Assembly: GCA_963801065.1 (NCBI GenBank)
Contig: CAWDDG010000001.1
Coordinates: 1-64,000 of the forward strand
DNA: 64,000 nt
DNA from: CAWDDG01 sp963801065
Lineage (GTDB): Bacteria > Actinomycetota > Actinomycetes > Jiangellales > Jiangellaceae
Direction of reading: 5' to 3'
The position numbers were made by a program, and so were the translations under genes. The stretch's first letter is position 1, and each line of letters begins with the position of its first letter. Under the pieces are notes generated by a model. That model was not told where the DNA came from. It saw only the letters and a program-made list of their open reading frames with translations, and ran no database searches. Shown here in pieces: positions 1 through 9,331 of the stretch.

Positions 1-845
1 AGGAACCCGATCGCGCTGCAGACGCTGAACACACGGTTGTGGAACAGCCTCATCGGCAAGATCGGCTCCGCCGCGCTCCGCTCCACGAGCACGAACGCCG
101 CCAGCAGCAGGACGCCTGCCGCCACCAGCGCGAGCATGAATGTCGAGCCCCATGGGTACTCGGTGCCGCCGAGCGTCGTGTACAGCACGATCGCTGACAG
201 ACCGCCGGCCAGCAGCGTGGCGCCTATGTAGTCGATTCGGTGCTTCACTCGGTCGACGGGGGCCGCGAACGCGCCCGCGATCACGGCGAGCGCGATCAGC
301 CCGACCGGCAGGTTGACGTAGAAGATCCAGCGCCACGAGAAGTTCTCGACGATGAACCCGCCGAGCAGCGGCCCGACCACAGTCGAGACGCCGAATATGG
401 CGCCGATGAAACCCTGGTAGCGGCCACGATCGCGGGGCGCGATGATGTCCGCCACGACTGCGATCGTGACGACCATCAGACCGCCGCCGCCGACACCCTG
501 GACCGCCCGGAACGCGATCAGCTGCGTCATGTCCTGCGCCGCCCCGCACAGCACCGAGCCGGCCAAGAACAGCAAGATCGCCGCCTGCAGCACGATCTTG
601 CGCCCGTACAGGTCGCCGAGCTTCCCGTACACCGGACCGACGACGGTGGAGGCCAGCAGGTAGGCCGTGACAACCCACGAGACCTTCGAGGTGCCCCCGA
701 GCTCACCGGCGATCGTGGGCAACGCGGTCGCGACGATCGTCTGGTCGAGCGACGCCAGAAACACCACCAACATCAGCGCGCCGAAAATCACGCGCACGGG
801 CTGCTCGCGTGCGACCGAGGTCGGAACGGCGGCTTCGGCGCTCAT
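1..845 (-). CDS. DHA2-family MFS drug efflux transporter (3' end cut by window edge)
   Basis: Proton-driven multidrug exporter of the EmrB/QacA (DHA2, 14-TM) family, expected in the cytoplasmic membrane. I translated it directly from the minus strand. The frame is open from an ATG at 845 to the window edge (about 281 residues). It carries the DHA2 TM1 signature LDQTIVATALPTIAGEL, the loop motif GKLGDLYGRK, the GVGGGGLM segment and motif C (GPLLGGFIVENFSWRW), followed by NLPVG. Only the N-terminal half is present, so substrate range cannot be judged. Its start overlaps the stop of the upstream remnant by an ATGA junction, which suggests they were once co-transcribed. I am sure of the family and unsure of the drug. 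Confidence 0.9.
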   Translation of the reverse strand, partial: MSAEAAVPTSVAREQPVRVIFGALMLVVFLASLDQTIVATALPTIAGELGGTSKVSWVVTAYLLASTVVGPVYGKLGDLYGRKIVLQAAILLFLAGSVLCGAAQDMTQLIAFRAVQGVGGGGLMVVTIAVVADIIAPRDRGRYQGFIGAIFGVSTVVGPLLGGFIVENFSWRWIFYVNLPVGLIALAVIAGAFAAPVDRVKHRIDYIGATLLAGGLSAIVLYTTLGGTEYPWGSTFMLALVAAGVLLLAAFVLVERSAAEPILPMRLFHNRVFSVCSAIGF

Positions 846-1039
846 GTCGGGTCCCGACCTACCATGCTCGCGACCGCATCGCGTTCGCGCCCGCTCATGC
901 AGCGGATGGTCGTCAGGACCAGGGCATTAAAGCCCATTCCCATCGCCTCGCCCTTGCGCCGGACCCGGTTCATCACCCGCTTCGTCAACCACCGGCCGAT
1001 CGGGCCGCCTGTGCCCGGCTGCCGACGCCTGGAGCTCAT
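842..1039 (-). pseudogene. Remnant of a deazaflavin (F420)-dependent nitroreductase-family protein
   Basis: A 65-codon frame starting ATG at 1039. Residues 13-50 (KRVMNRVRRKGEAMGMG, then NALVLTTI and SGRER) resemble the N-terminus of DUF385/Ddn-type proteins, whose usual core reads like a basic helix, then LVLTTxGRKSGxxRxTPV. The rest of the roughly 140-aa family fold is missing: the frame stops at 842, overlapping the MFS start. The 3' tail of the upstream HdeD-like frame also overlaps it in another register. It is most likely a broken gene or a deletion junction. A short functional peptide cannot be excluded. The family match is by eye only. Confidence 0.4.
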
Positions 1040-1679
1040 GTGACGTCATGCGTGTGCTCGCCTCCGAGTCCAGGACCCGACCCGAGTCGGCCGCCTGTTC
1101 GGCTCGTTTGCCGGTTTCGCGGAGGGTGAAGGCGGCGAAGATCTCGTTCACCCCGTAGACGATGGCCCATACCCCGACCAGGGTCATCAGGGTGAGCAGC
1201 GACCGCTCCCAGGAGCGGACTGCCCATATCCCGAGGATGAGTTCGGCGATCCCTAGCAGCAGCCCGGTCCACCACCATCCGACCTTGGGGCCGGCCAACG
1301 CGTCGACCAGGTGGATGATGCCGAAGAAGATCAGGTACCAGGCGACCAGGATCGACACCACGTACAGGGTGATGTCCGGCCAGAAGAAGGTACCGATCCC
1401 GGCCACCACCCCGAGGATCCCGGAGATGATGTACAGCCAGCGCCAGCTGCGCACCCGGCTGGCCACCACCAGCTGGCTGATGCCGCTGAACAGGAAGGCC
1501 ACGCCCACGAACGCGGCCACCGCGGCCAGGCTGCCCACCCGGTAGGACAGCACGTACATGCCGAACCAGGTCCACAGGATCCCAAGGAGCAGGAACCACC
1601 ACCACATCGCCGACGCCTCCCGGGCGCCGGCCCGCGTCGCCTCCCGCAGGGGGCTCGACGATGTCGTATCGCTTGTCAT
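927..1679 (-). CDS. HdeD-family (DUF308) six-helix membrane protein
   Basis: Integral membrane protein of the HdeD/DUF308 family. Members consist of three tandem two-helix repeats and are linked to acid or envelope stress in enterobacteria; the biochemical role is unknown. Six hydrophobic helices are visible between about residues 23 and 185 (for example the stretches around WWWFLLLGILWTWFGMYVL and LLTLMTLVGVWAIVYGV). I chose the ATG at 1679 because GCGAGG lies just upstream; the frame also runs 27 codons further up without homology. The tail after about residue 200 is rich in R/P/D, overlaps the 842-1039 remnant, and is probably read-through past an ancestral stop. It is followed by the MFS gene on the same strand. 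Confidence 0.75.
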   Translation of the reverse strand: MTSDTTSSSPLREATRAGAREASAMWWWFLLLGILWTWFGMYVLSYRVGSLAAVAAFVGVAFLFSGISQLVVASRVRSWRWLYIISGILGVVAGIGTFFWPDITLYVVSILVAWYLIFFGIIHLVDALAGPKVGWWWTGLLLGIAELILGIWAVRSWERSLLTLMTLVGVWAIVYGVNEIFAAFTLRETGKRAEQAADSGRVLDSEASTRMTSHELQASAAGHRRPDRPVVDEAGDEPGPAQGRGDGNGL

Positions 1680-1802
1680 CACAACCTCGCTTTCCGCCTG
1701 CCGCCGCTGTGGGCCGATCCCATGTCTACGAGCCCGCCGCGCGGCGGCGCGGCTGCTCACAATTGGGGCCGTGGTGGGTCTTGCTAGCCGGTCGGGTGCC
1801 GG

Positions 1803-2234
1803 CTAGGAACTCGTCTCCTTGGCGAGTTTGTCGGCGTAGACGCGGGCGTCGATGGCGTCCAGCATGGCCAGCTGCGCGTTGTCGACCGCCCACTCGGCGA
1901 AGTCCAGGGCGTCGGCCGCGTCGGCTTCGGCCCAATCCGCGTCACGGGCGGCGTCCTTCGCGTCCAGCTGTTGGGTTCGCTTGTCGATCTTGGCCCTGAC
2001 GTCGTCCATCTTGGCGGCGGCGTCGGCCTTCATTTGCGCGAACTTGCTGCGTGCGCGGTCGGCGGTCTGCTCGGTCCGCTGCTGGGCCCGCTGCTGGGCG
2101 TCCTTGGCGTCCTGCTGGGCCTGGTCGATTCGCTGCCGGAGCTGGTCACGGGACTCGGTGGCGGCGGCCTGCACCGCCACCTTGGTCGCTGCGACGCGCT
2201 GCTGGAGCTCGTCGACTCGTGCGGAGAAGTCCAT
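1803..2234 (-). CDS. Alanine-rich coiled-coil protein (unknown function)
   Basis: A soluble 143-aa protein with no signal peptide or membrane segment. It is almost entirely heptad-like helix: residues 1-95 are rich in Q/A/E/D/R (for example RQRIDQAQQDAKDAQQRAQQ), followed by a short acidic C-terminal part. A strong Shine-Dalgarno (AGGAGG, in CCAAGGAGGAAACATG) supports the ATG at 2234. The N-terminal 45 codons and the upstream region are duplicated at 4615-4969, where the copy is truncated. I recognise no enzymatic family. A structural, stress or scaffold role is a guess. Confidence 0.65.
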   Translation of the reverse strand: MDFSARVDELQQRVAATKVAVQAAATESRDQLRQRIDQAQQDAKDAQQRAQQRTEQTADRARSKFAQMKADAAAKMDDVRAKIDKRTQQLDAKDAARDADWAEADAADALDFAEWAVDNAQLAMLDAIDARVYADKLAKETSS

Positions 2235-2373
2235 GTTTCCTCCTTGGGTTGCGCCGATTACCGGCCTGAGCTACTGCTTTAGGACGCTACGAAGCTCGGC
2301 TGCCACGCGGCTGCCACGCGGGCGCCACCAACACCCGCCTCCCCGCCACGTGTCCCTCACCGGATCAGCGACG
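2012..2373. repeat. Direct repeat, copy A (5' half and upstream region of the coiled-coil gene)
   Basis: About 350 bp that recur, with a few substitutions and small indels, at 4615-4969 in the same orientation. The repeat covers the first half of the coiled-coil gene, its ribosome-binding site and about 140 bp upstream. It accounts for the otherwise gene-free 2235-2547 gap up to about 2373; I see nothing in the remaining 174 bp. The two copies bracket the ABC exporter genes. Confidence 0.85.
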
Positions 2374-2547
2374 GTGCGGGTAGAACTTCGGCAGGACGGA
2401 CTGCTCCATCCGGACGACCCCCTAGGCGAGCGCACACACGCTGGCCCGCACCCGCAGCACCATTAACGTGCCGACGGCAGCGGCCGAGGATCGTAGACGT
2501 ACTGCAGCCCCGTGCGGCTGAAGTCACACGGCGCTACGCGAGGCGGC

Positions 2548-3405
2548 TTAGGCGTCGCGACGGGTGATCGCCAGGACGGAGGCGCCGAGGATGACGGCGA
2601 CCCAGGCGGCGAGGACCAGGGCCCCGGCAGTGGCGCTGAGAACCTCGTCCCCCGCCCCCCTCACGGTGGTGAACGCGGCCGCGGCGGAGCTCGGCAGGAA
2701 CTGCAATACCGAGTCCAGGCTGGCGGGCAGCAGGGCCCCGGCGAGGGCCGGCAGCACTATGACGCCCCCGATCAGGACGCCGATGCTGCTGGCCGCGCTG
2801 CGCAGCAGGATCCCCAGGCCGAGGCCCATCAGCGCGATCGCGGTGAGATAGCCGGCCATCCCGAGCACCGAGCGCAGGACGCCGTCGTCGGTGAGCGCCA
2901 CGGTCGCGCCGTCACCGGCCGAGAGGATGCCCATCCCCGCGCCGAAGGCGGCCAGGACACCGATCATCGCCGTTGGAAGCACGACAACGGTGAGCACGAT
3001 GACCTTGGAGACGACGACCTGCCAGCGCCGCGGCACGGCCGCGATGGTGGCCAAGATCATGCGCGAGCCGTACTCGCGGGCGCCGGCGAGGGCGCCCAGG
3101 ACCCCGACCAGGAGCACCGCGAAGTCGGCGCCGGTCAGGACGGTCCTGAGCGGGTCGCCGCTGCCGAACGCGCCCCCCTCCTCCGGAGTCGTGACGGAGC
3201 CGGTGGACACGGCGGCCGCGATCGCGCCCAGGCCGACCAGCAGGAGGACGACGGCGCCCATGCCGATCCAGTTGCTGCGCAGGGTGCGGAGCTTGATCCA
3301 TTCCGAACGGATCGCCCGGCCCAGGGTCTGACGGTGGGTGGTTGTCGTCGGCCCGGTGCGGCGAGACGTCGACTTGACCGCGGTGGTGGTTGCCTCGTCA
3401 GTCAT
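2548..3405 (-). CDS. ABC-2 type transporter permease
   Basis: Membrane subunit of an ABC exporter, 285 aa with six predicted helices. It has the classic N-terminal lead-in RSEWIKLRTLRSNWIG before TM1, and a second conserved stretch after TM2 (GAREYGSRMILATI). I chose the ATG at 3405 because CAGGAGGG precedes it; the frame runs further upstream but only as shadow of the ATPase gene. It lies 47 bp downstream of its ATPase on the same strand, so the two form one exporter operon. Antibiotic or lipid/peptide export is typical of this type, but nothing here fixes the substrate. Confidence 0.88.
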   Translation of the reverse strand: MTDEATTTAVKSTSRRTGPTTTTHRQTLGRAIRSEWIKLRTLRSNWIGMGAVVLLLVGLGAIAAAVSTGSVTTPEEGGAFGSGDPLRTVLTGADFAVLLVGVLGALAGAREYGSRMILATIAAVPRRWQVVVSKVIVLTVVVLPTAMIGVLAAFGAGMGILSAGDGATVALTDDGVLRSVLGMAGYLTAIALMGLGLGILLRSAASSIGVLIGGVIVLPALAGALLPASLDSVLQFLPSSAAAAFTTVRGAGDEVLSATAGALVLAAWVAVILGASVLAITRRDA

Positions 3406-3452
3406 GAGGCTGCCCTCCTGGGATCTTCGTCGGTGCGTGATAAATCGGGTTG

Positions 3453-4376
3453 CTAGGCGGCGGCGAACTCGACGCTGTCCCGAGTGAGCTCGAGGTAGGC
3501 GGATTCGAGTGAGGCCGCACGCGGGGCCAGCCGGTGGAGGCGGAGTCCGTGTCCGGCGGCGATGTCGCCGATCACGTCCGCCGTGAGGCCACCCACCTCG
3601 AACCGGCCGGCTTCTGCGGACGTCAGGGTCACGCCGTCTGCGGCGAGCAGGGGCGCAAGCGCGCCGGCGTCCGGAGACGCCACGACGACGACGCCGCCCG
3701 AGGCGTGCTCGATGAAGTCGTCCATCGAGGTGTCGGCGAGGATGCGGCCCTGGCCAATGATCAGCAGGTGCTCGGCGACCAGCTGCATCTCGCTCATCAG
3801 GTGCGAGGACAGGAGCACCGTGCGTCCCTCCTGGGCCAGTTCGGTGAGCAGGGCACGGATCCACTGGATCCCGTCGAGGTCGAGGCCGTTGACGGGCTCG
3901 TCGAGGATCAGGACAGCCGGATCAGCCAGCAGCGCCGCGGCGATGCCCAGGCGCTGGCCCATCCCCAGCGAGAACGCGCCGGCGGACTTGTGGGCCACTT
4001 CGGTCAGGCCGACCGATGCAAGCACGTCGTCCACGCGTCGCGGCCCGATGCCGACTGTGGCACCGAGAGCAAGTAGGTGGTTGCGGGCGCTGCGGCTACT
4101 GTCAACGGCCCCGGCGTCGAGCAGCGCGCCGACCTCAGCCAGTGGGGCGGGCGAGTCGACGTACGGTCGGCCGTTGACCAGCGCGGCTCCGGAAGTCGGC
4201 CGGTCCAGGCCGAGGATCATGCGCATCGTCGTCGACTTCCCGGCCCCGTTGGGACCGAGGAAGCCGGTGACGACACCCGGCCGGATGGTGGCGCTGATGC
4301 CGTCGACGGCGAGCTTGCGGCTCGGCGGTGCGCAGAGGTTGCCGTATCCCTTGGTGAGCTGCTGCAGTTCGATCAT
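3453..4376 (-). CDS. ABC transporter ATP-binding protein
   Basis: Cytoplasmic ATPase (307 aa) powering the adjacent ABC-2 permease. Walker A GPNGAGKSTTM is near residue 44, Walker B is LLADPAVLILDEP, and the H-loop is in SSHLMSE. The signature appears as FSLGMGQRLGIA; M replaces the second G of LSGGQ, a variant common in this drug-exporter subfamily (DrrA/CcmA-like). The C-terminal 80 residues form the usual regulatory tail. Start ATG at 4376; the upstream frame extension belongs to the alcohol dehydrogenase remnant. The gene pair is bracketed by the direct repeats, so it may have moved or been duplicated as a unit. Confidence 0.9.
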   Translation of the reverse strand: MIELQQLTKGYGNLCAPPSRKLAVDGISATIRPGVVTGFLGPNGAGKSTTMRMILGLDRPTSGAALVNGRPYVDSPAPLAEVGALLDAGAVDSSRSARNHLLALGATVGIGPRRVDDVLASVGLTEVAHKSAGAFSLGMGQRLGIAAALLADPAVLILDEPVNGLDLDGIQWIRALLTELAQEGRTVLLSSHLMSEMQLVAEHLLIIGQGRILADTSMDDFIEHASGGVVVVASPDAGALAPLLAADGVTLTSAEAGRFEVGGLTADVIGDIAAGHGLRLHRLAPRAASLESAYLELTRDSVEFAAA

Positions 4377-4404
4377 GGTATCCCTCGCGGATCGTTCGGC
4401 AGAG

Positions 4405-4572
4405 AATGAACGGCGGCAACGGCTCGACCGGCCAGTCGCCGTGGGCGGCGTGGATGTCGGTGTGACAGAGCCCCGAGGTCTCGATCCGGACGACCATCTC
4501 GCCCTGACCAGCGACCGGCGTGGCAACGTGCTTGACGACGAGCAGCCTCGCGAAATCCTCGACGACCGCGGC
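4405..4572 (-). pseudogene. N-terminal stub of a zinc-dependent alcohol dehydrogenase
   Basis: A 56-codon stretch reading AAVVEDF, then VVRIETSGLCHTDIHAAHGD and WPVEPLPPFI, which is the N-terminal catalytic-zinc region of AdhP/MDR alcohol dehydrogenases (Cys of GLCHTD as zinc ligand). Homology stops exactly where the conserved PG-H-E motif should begin, and the frame runs into the ABC ATPase gene. More than 80% of a normal 340-aa enzyme is missing. It lies between the ATPase start and repeat copy B, consistent with a deletion or insertion junction. Confidence 0.7.
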
Positions 4573-4614
4573 CCCGCATCGTCTTGGCCGCAGCCGTTCG
4601 AGCGGGCCGGTTCT

Positions 4615-4969
4615 GCTCAATTTGCAGCAGCGTCGGCTTCATCTGCGTCCACTTGCCGGTGCGCGGCCGGCGGTCTGCTCGGCCCGCGCCTGGGCGTCCT
4701 TGGCGTCCTGCTGGGCCTGGTCGATTCGCTGCCGGAGCTGGTCACGGGACTCGGTGGCGGCAGCCTGCACCGCCGCCTTGGTCGCCGCGAGGCGCTGCTG
4801 GAGCTCGTCGACTCGTGCGGAGAAGTCCATGTTTCCTCCTTGGGTTGCGCCGATTTCCGGTCTGAGCTACTGCTCTAGGACGCTACGAAGCTCGGCTGCC
4901 AGGCGGCTGCCACGCGGGCGCCACCAGCACCCGCCTCGCTGCCGCATGTCCCTCACGAGATCAGCGACC
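4615..4969. repeat. Direct repeat, copy B
   Basis: Second copy of the 2012-2373 segment, same orientation, clearly alignable across the ribosome-binding site (TTTCCTCCTTGGGTTGCGCC on the plus strand) and the upstream region to about 4969. It differs by scattered substitutions and one or more indels, so the duplication is not very recent. Together with the membrane-protein fragment at 5129-5236 it accounts for most of the 4831-5238 gap. Confidence 0.85.
4639..4830 (-). pseudogene. Truncated duplicate of the coiled-coil protein gene
   Basis: The first 46 residues match the 143-aa coiled-coil protein at 1803-2234 almost exactly (shared block RDQLRQRIDQAQQDAKDAQ). The frame then shifts (AEQTAGRAPASGRR) and stops at 4639, so the C-terminal two thirds are absent. 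It keeps an intact ribosome-binding site and ATG at 4830, so a 63-aa peptide could still be made. It abuts the alcohol dehydrogenase stub. Confidence 0.7.
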
Positions 4970-5128
4970 AGGCGGTGCCCGCAGTGGTGTGAGAGGTTTC
5001 TCCATACCCTCAAGGTCGGCTCTACGAGCGGCCTGCGCCGCTCTTTGGACCGGCCATCGGCCTCGTGACGCCCCGGCGACCCTGGCACGTCGTTGCATGG
5101 CACGCGCTGTCAACGCTGGCGTACGCCG

Positions 5129-5236
5129 GTCGTCGACGAGTCGGCAGCGCTCATCCTGGAGGCCACCCTTGCCACCCTGCTGGTCTTCTGGCTCGCCCAC
5201 GCGTATGCCCGACTTTCTCAACGGGATCGGCGCCAT
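5129..5236 (+). pseudogene. Possible fragment of an actinobacterial membrane protein
   Basis: An isolated 36-codon plus-strand stretch (ESAALILEATLATLLVFW, then LAHAYARL) looks like one transmembrane helix of a small-membrane-protein family that I recall having a VVFWLAHxYA motif. No start, no second helix and no continuation are visible before the frame runs into antisense sequence of the regulator. It could be chance hydrophobicity. Confidence 0.25.
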
Positions 5237-5238
5237 GC

Positions 5239-8200
5239 TCAGGTCGCCACAGCCGCACCTCGTGGGGCGGAAGGCGAAGCCCGGTCGCGCTCCGCGATCG
5301 CGGCGGCCTGGGCGTGCAGGTGGTTAGCCGCGTCGTGGTCTCCGCGGGCCGCTGTCAGCCGCGCCAGGTCGCGCAGCGCCGCCGCCCAGGGGCTTCCGCC
5401 AAGCTCGACGAAGAGCGACTCACGAGCCTGGCGCGGCCGCGGCGTCTGCGACGACAACTCCACGACGGTCCCATACAGCGTCTCGGCGCTGTCCGCGTCG
5501 CCGGCCGCCTCCAGGGCCTGGGCGAGCTGCACCCGCGCGTGCGCGGCGGGCCACGACGCCGAGGCCGCCTCGGCCATGACCAGCGCCTGCCGACAGAGCT
5601 CCTCGGCCTGGCGCGTGTCCCTGCGGGCGAGCGCGATCGAGCCGAGTTGGGCCAGGGCGAAGGAGACGTGGTCGGCAAAGCCGATTCGTCCCGCGAGCTC
5701 GAGCGCGCGCCGGTAGGCGTCCTCCGCGGCACCCGGTTCATTTCGCTGCTCAGCGATCCACGCCTCGATCAAGCATCGCGGGAACCACAAATACGTCGTA
5801 CCCGATCGCCTCGGAGTGCCGGAGGATCTCGGCCGTCATGCTCGCGACGGTCGAGATGTCTCCCGCGTGGACGGCGCCCTGGGCCCGGACCAGGCTACTC
5901 GCCGCGACGCCCCAATGGTCTCCGGCTGCGCCGTAGCCGGCCCGCGCCTCCTCCGCCAGTGCTGCCGCCCGCACGTGGTCGCCGGAATGCGCGAGGGCAA
6001 GCGAGAGTGCCACCCGTGCGAGGGCCGACTCGGACGGTGCAGGACCGGCCGCCGCCGCGGCCAGAGCACGTTCACCAGCGTCGATCGCGGCGTCGAGATC
6101 CAGCTCTTCGGTCGCCAGATAGCACAGGAACGCCAACAGCTCGATTCGTTTGCCGACCGGCGCGTCGTCCGAGGCGGCCGCAAGCCCAGCTTCGAGGAAG
6201 CTGCGCCCCTCGGAGACCCGCTCGGCGAGGGCGAAGTACCAGCCCAGCCCCGCGCCCAGCCGGACCGCGATCGCCGGGTCGGGTGCGTCGCGTGCGTAGG
6301 CCAGCGCCGCCCACAGGTTGTCGTGCTCCAGCTCCAGTCGCCTGGTGCAGGCCAGCCAGTCGGGCCCACGAAGCTCGGTCCGCGCGGCGTCGGCCACGGT
6401 CGCGAAGTACTCGGCGTGCATCAGCTGGGCCGCGCGCAGGCTGCTGGCCTTGGCCATCTGCTCGAGGGCGTACTCGCGGACGGTGTCGAGCAGGTCGTAG
6501 CGCGCTGCACCGTCTGGAAACGACGCCGTGAGGATCGACTTGTCGACCAGCGCGCCCAGCAGCTGCGTCACCCTCGCCGCATCCAGCTGGCCGCGACCGG
6601 CGATGGCGACCACTGCCGACAGGGGCGCGCCGCCGCGGAACACCGCCAGCTGGTGCAGCAGCGCCTTTTCGTCGGCGTGCAGCAGGTCATGGCTCCAGGC
6701 CACGACCGTGCGCAGGTAGCGCTGGGGGACAGCCCGGCGGTCTCGGGCTTCGACAAACAGCGGCCTGCGACTCTCGAGCGCTGACAGGATCTCGCGCAGC
6801 CCCAGGACGCTGACGCGCGCGGCGGCCAGCTCGATCGCCAGCGGCAGCCCGTCCACCCGCCGGCAGATCTCCGCCGCCAGGGCGAGGTGGTCCTCGGCGA
6901 GCGGCAGCCCTGGCCGTGATGCCCGCGCCCGGTCCAGGAACAGCCGCACCGACTCCGAGGCCGCCAGCTCAGCCGCGTCGGCGCCCGCGGCCGCCGGGAC
7001 CGCAAGCGGCGCCACCACCAACCGGACCTCACCCTGTCAGGTGCAGCACCTCCCGGCTGGTCGCCAGCACCCGCACCCCGGGACATTCGGCCAGCACGCC
7101 CGCGGCCACCCGGGCCGCCTCCTCGATCACCGGTTCACAACCATCCAGGACCAGCAGGACGTTGGCCTGGCGCAGGCGTTGGACCACCCGTGCCAGCGGG
7201 TCCCGGCTTGGCGTCGGGCCGCGCGCGTCCAGCGTGCGCGCCACCACGCGCGCCACGTCAGCGGGCCGCCCGGCGCGGGCAAGCTCGACAAACCACACCC
7301 CGCCGCCGAAGTCGTGCTGCACCGCCCGCGCCACCTCCAGCGCAAGCCGGCTCTTGCCGACCCCGGGCGGACCGACCAGGGTCACGAGCCGATGCCTCCC
7401 AACCGACTCGGTCGCCTCGGCCAGCGCCTGCTCGCGACCCACGAACGAGGTGACCGGCGCCGGCAGCCGTCCCCGCGGCGCCACAGCCGCGGGGACGCTG
7501 GCCACGGCGGGGTCGTGGGCCAAAATCGCCGCCTGCAGCCGCTGCAACCCAGGACCCGGCTCGATCCCCAGCTGCTCGGCCAGCACCCGCCGGGCCCGCC
7601 CGAAGGCCTCCAGCGCCTCCGCCTGGCGGCCGCTGCGATACAGGGCCAGCATCAGCTGGCCCCACAGCCGCTCCCGGAACGGATGCTCCTCCAGGACCGG
7701 GCGGATCCGGCCGACCACCTCGGTGTGCTCCCCCAGCGCCAACGCCGCCTCAAACTGCTCCTCCAGCGCGTCGATCCGCAGCGCCTCCAGCCGGGCGGCC
7801 TCCGCGCCGACCCAGCTGCCGTCCGGCAGGCCCTGCAGCGGCCGTCCGCGCCACAGCGCCAACGCCCGAGCGACCAGGTCGCCGGACCTGACCCGCGTCG
7901 CCTACCCGCCGGGCGCTGCGTGCCCTGGCCAGCAGCTCGTCGAACTGCAACGCGTCCACGGTGGCACCCGCCAGCGCGTACCCGTCCGGGGCGGCAACGA
8001 TCGACTCGGCTCCAAGCGCGGCGCGGAGCCGAGAAACGTGGTGCTGCACGGCATTACGCGGCGCCGCAGGGACCTCCGCCCCCCACAAGGCGTCGACCAG
8101 CACCTCGACCGGCACCATACGACCGCCCCGCAAGGCCAGCAGCGCCAGCAGCGCGCGCCGCCTGGGGCCGGTGACCTCTGCGGGGCGACCTCCAACGAAG

Positions 8201-8244
8201 ACCTTGAACGGTCCCAGAAGCCGGATCTCAAGCGAGGAAGACAT
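5239..8244 (-). pseudogene. SARP/AfsR-type regulator (OmpR-BTAD-NB-ARC-TPR) broken by three frameshifts
   Basis: Transcriptional activator of about 1,000 aa, read in four pieces. It starts ATG 8244 with an OmpR-type winged helix (IRLLGPFKVF to RLRAALGAE). A +1 shift near 7888 leads into the BTAD domain (LWRGRPLQGLPDG, FRERLWGQLMLALYRSGRQ) and NB-ARC ATPase (Walker A GPPGVGKSRLALEVAR, Walker B VLLVLDGCE). A second +1 shift at about 7025 would otherwise continue LTG-EVRLVVAPLAVP. A third at about 5771 joins the last TPR part (AML-IEAWIAEQRNE), ending at 5239. Each break is repaired by removing one base, so this is either a young pseudogene or sequence error. It is similar in layout to the intact regulator at 58453-61185. 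Both integrase remnants nearby favour decay. Confidence 0.85.
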
Positions 8245-8296
8245 AGCGGCAAGACCTCGGATGCCAGTGGCCCAGTCTGGCATGCCCCAACGCACC

Positions 8297-8312
8297 TGTG
8301 AAGGACTTCACA
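8297..8312. promoter_or_regulatory. 16-bp palindrome upstream of the SARP/AfsR pseudogene
   Basis: TGTGAAGGACTTCACA: perfect 7-bp arms with a 2-bp centre, 53-68 bp upstream of the regulator's ATG on the minus strand. Position and symmetry fit a dimeric regulator site, but no factor can be named and a 7-bp arm can arise by chance. Confidence 0.3.
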
Positions 8313-8357
8313 AGGCTGCTCCCCCGGGCCGGCCACCAGGCCAGCGGCCGCAAACGA

Positions 8358-8762
8358 CCCCCTACCTGGCACCAGGGCGGCCGCTCGCTCTACGGCATCC
8401 CGACCGACCCCGGCGAGCAGGTGGGAGTAGCTGTCTATTGTGATCGTCAGCGAGCTATGCCCAAGATCCTTGAGACCACCGCGATATCGATCCCGGCCGC
8501 CTGCCGCAGCGACGCCGCACCATGCCGCAAGTCGTGCAACCTGATCTTGCGGACGCCGGCGTCCTCGCACACCTCGGCGAACCGCTTGGTCACGCGGTCC
8601 GGTGCCAGCAAGCTGCCGTCCTCGCGGGCGAAGCAGAGATCATGATCAACAGGCGTCCCCATTGCTGCCGGTCCTCGTCCTGGCGCATCGAGCAAAGACA
8701 CCGACAGTGTGCCCGTCCAGTTCGATAACCCTGTGACCGGATGCGGTCTTGGGTTCGCTGAG
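8358..8762 (-). pseudogene. C-terminal remnant of a tyrosine recombinase (phage-type integrase)
   Basis: Three frames together rebuild the catalytic half of a tyrosine integrase: PKTASGHRVIELDG, then REDGSLLAPDRVTKRF, KIRLHDLRHGAASL (catalytic Arg and box II), and after a frameshift LGHSSLTITIDSYSHLLAGV (His and the nucleophilic Tyr), ending near AAALVPG. The N-terminal SAM-like and core-binding domains are absent, and at least two frameshifts interrupt what remains. It is a decayed mobile-element gene, separate from the integrase at 12052-13151. No att repeat was found beside it. Confidence 0.8.
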
Positions 8763-8952
8763 TTGTGGCCGCCGCAGCCCGGGCAGTCGTGATGGCTGCA
8801 AGGACCGGAGCTGATTTCGGTGCGCCAGGGAGATTCTCAATCCCATTGCCTGGGTCCGGGCAGCCCGGTCGACGGTCCACCCAGCCGGTCGGCCGCCTCC
8901 TGCTCGGTGGCCACCCCGACGTCATGAGCTCCGCGTTTTGCGAGGGCAAGAC

Positions 8953-9114
8953 CTACGCCGGGGTCCGCTCGGGCGGGTTCTCTTGGGATGGAGGCGATGC
9001 AGTAGACGGCGCTAGGACCGCGGGCAGGCGCGCCGCCGCCACGAGCCCGACCACGCCAAATGCTGCTAAGACGATCAATGCGAGCCCGTACGGACGCTCA
9101 GGTGACGAAACCAC
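8953..9114 (-). CDS. Possible small single-helix membrane protein
   Basis: A 53-codon minus-strand frame with a possible GTG start at 9114. It contains one clear transmembrane helix (YGLALIVLAAFGVVGLVAAA) followed by a proline/glutamate-rich tail. There is no convincing ribosome-binding site, and a stop lies closely upstream, so it may be the C-terminal scrap of a larger membrane protein. The rest of the 8763-9331 gap shows nothing I can support. Confidence 0.2.
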   Translation of the reverse strand: MVSSPERPYGLALIVLAAFGVVGLVAAARLPAVLAPSTASPPSQENPPERTPA

Positions 9115-9331
9115 CGGGTCCCTCGCTCAGCAGTGCCGCAGTCGTCGACCACAGCGCCACCTCAGCCACGCTCATGCCTCCAGGTCAACGAGGGTCTCAC
9201 CCAAGTCCTTGACGTGCTGAAGACGATCAGGTCGCCGCCCATCGGACACCATCCACCGGGCCGGATCATGTTTGGTCGGCCAGGACGCGAGGCGTTGGCT
9301 TGCATGGAGGTCGGTAGCGATCATTGGGCCA

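Noticed and set aside
240..1043. 267-aa plus-strand open frame
   Set aside because: Shadow of the partial MFS transporter, whose minus-strand translation is unambiguous.
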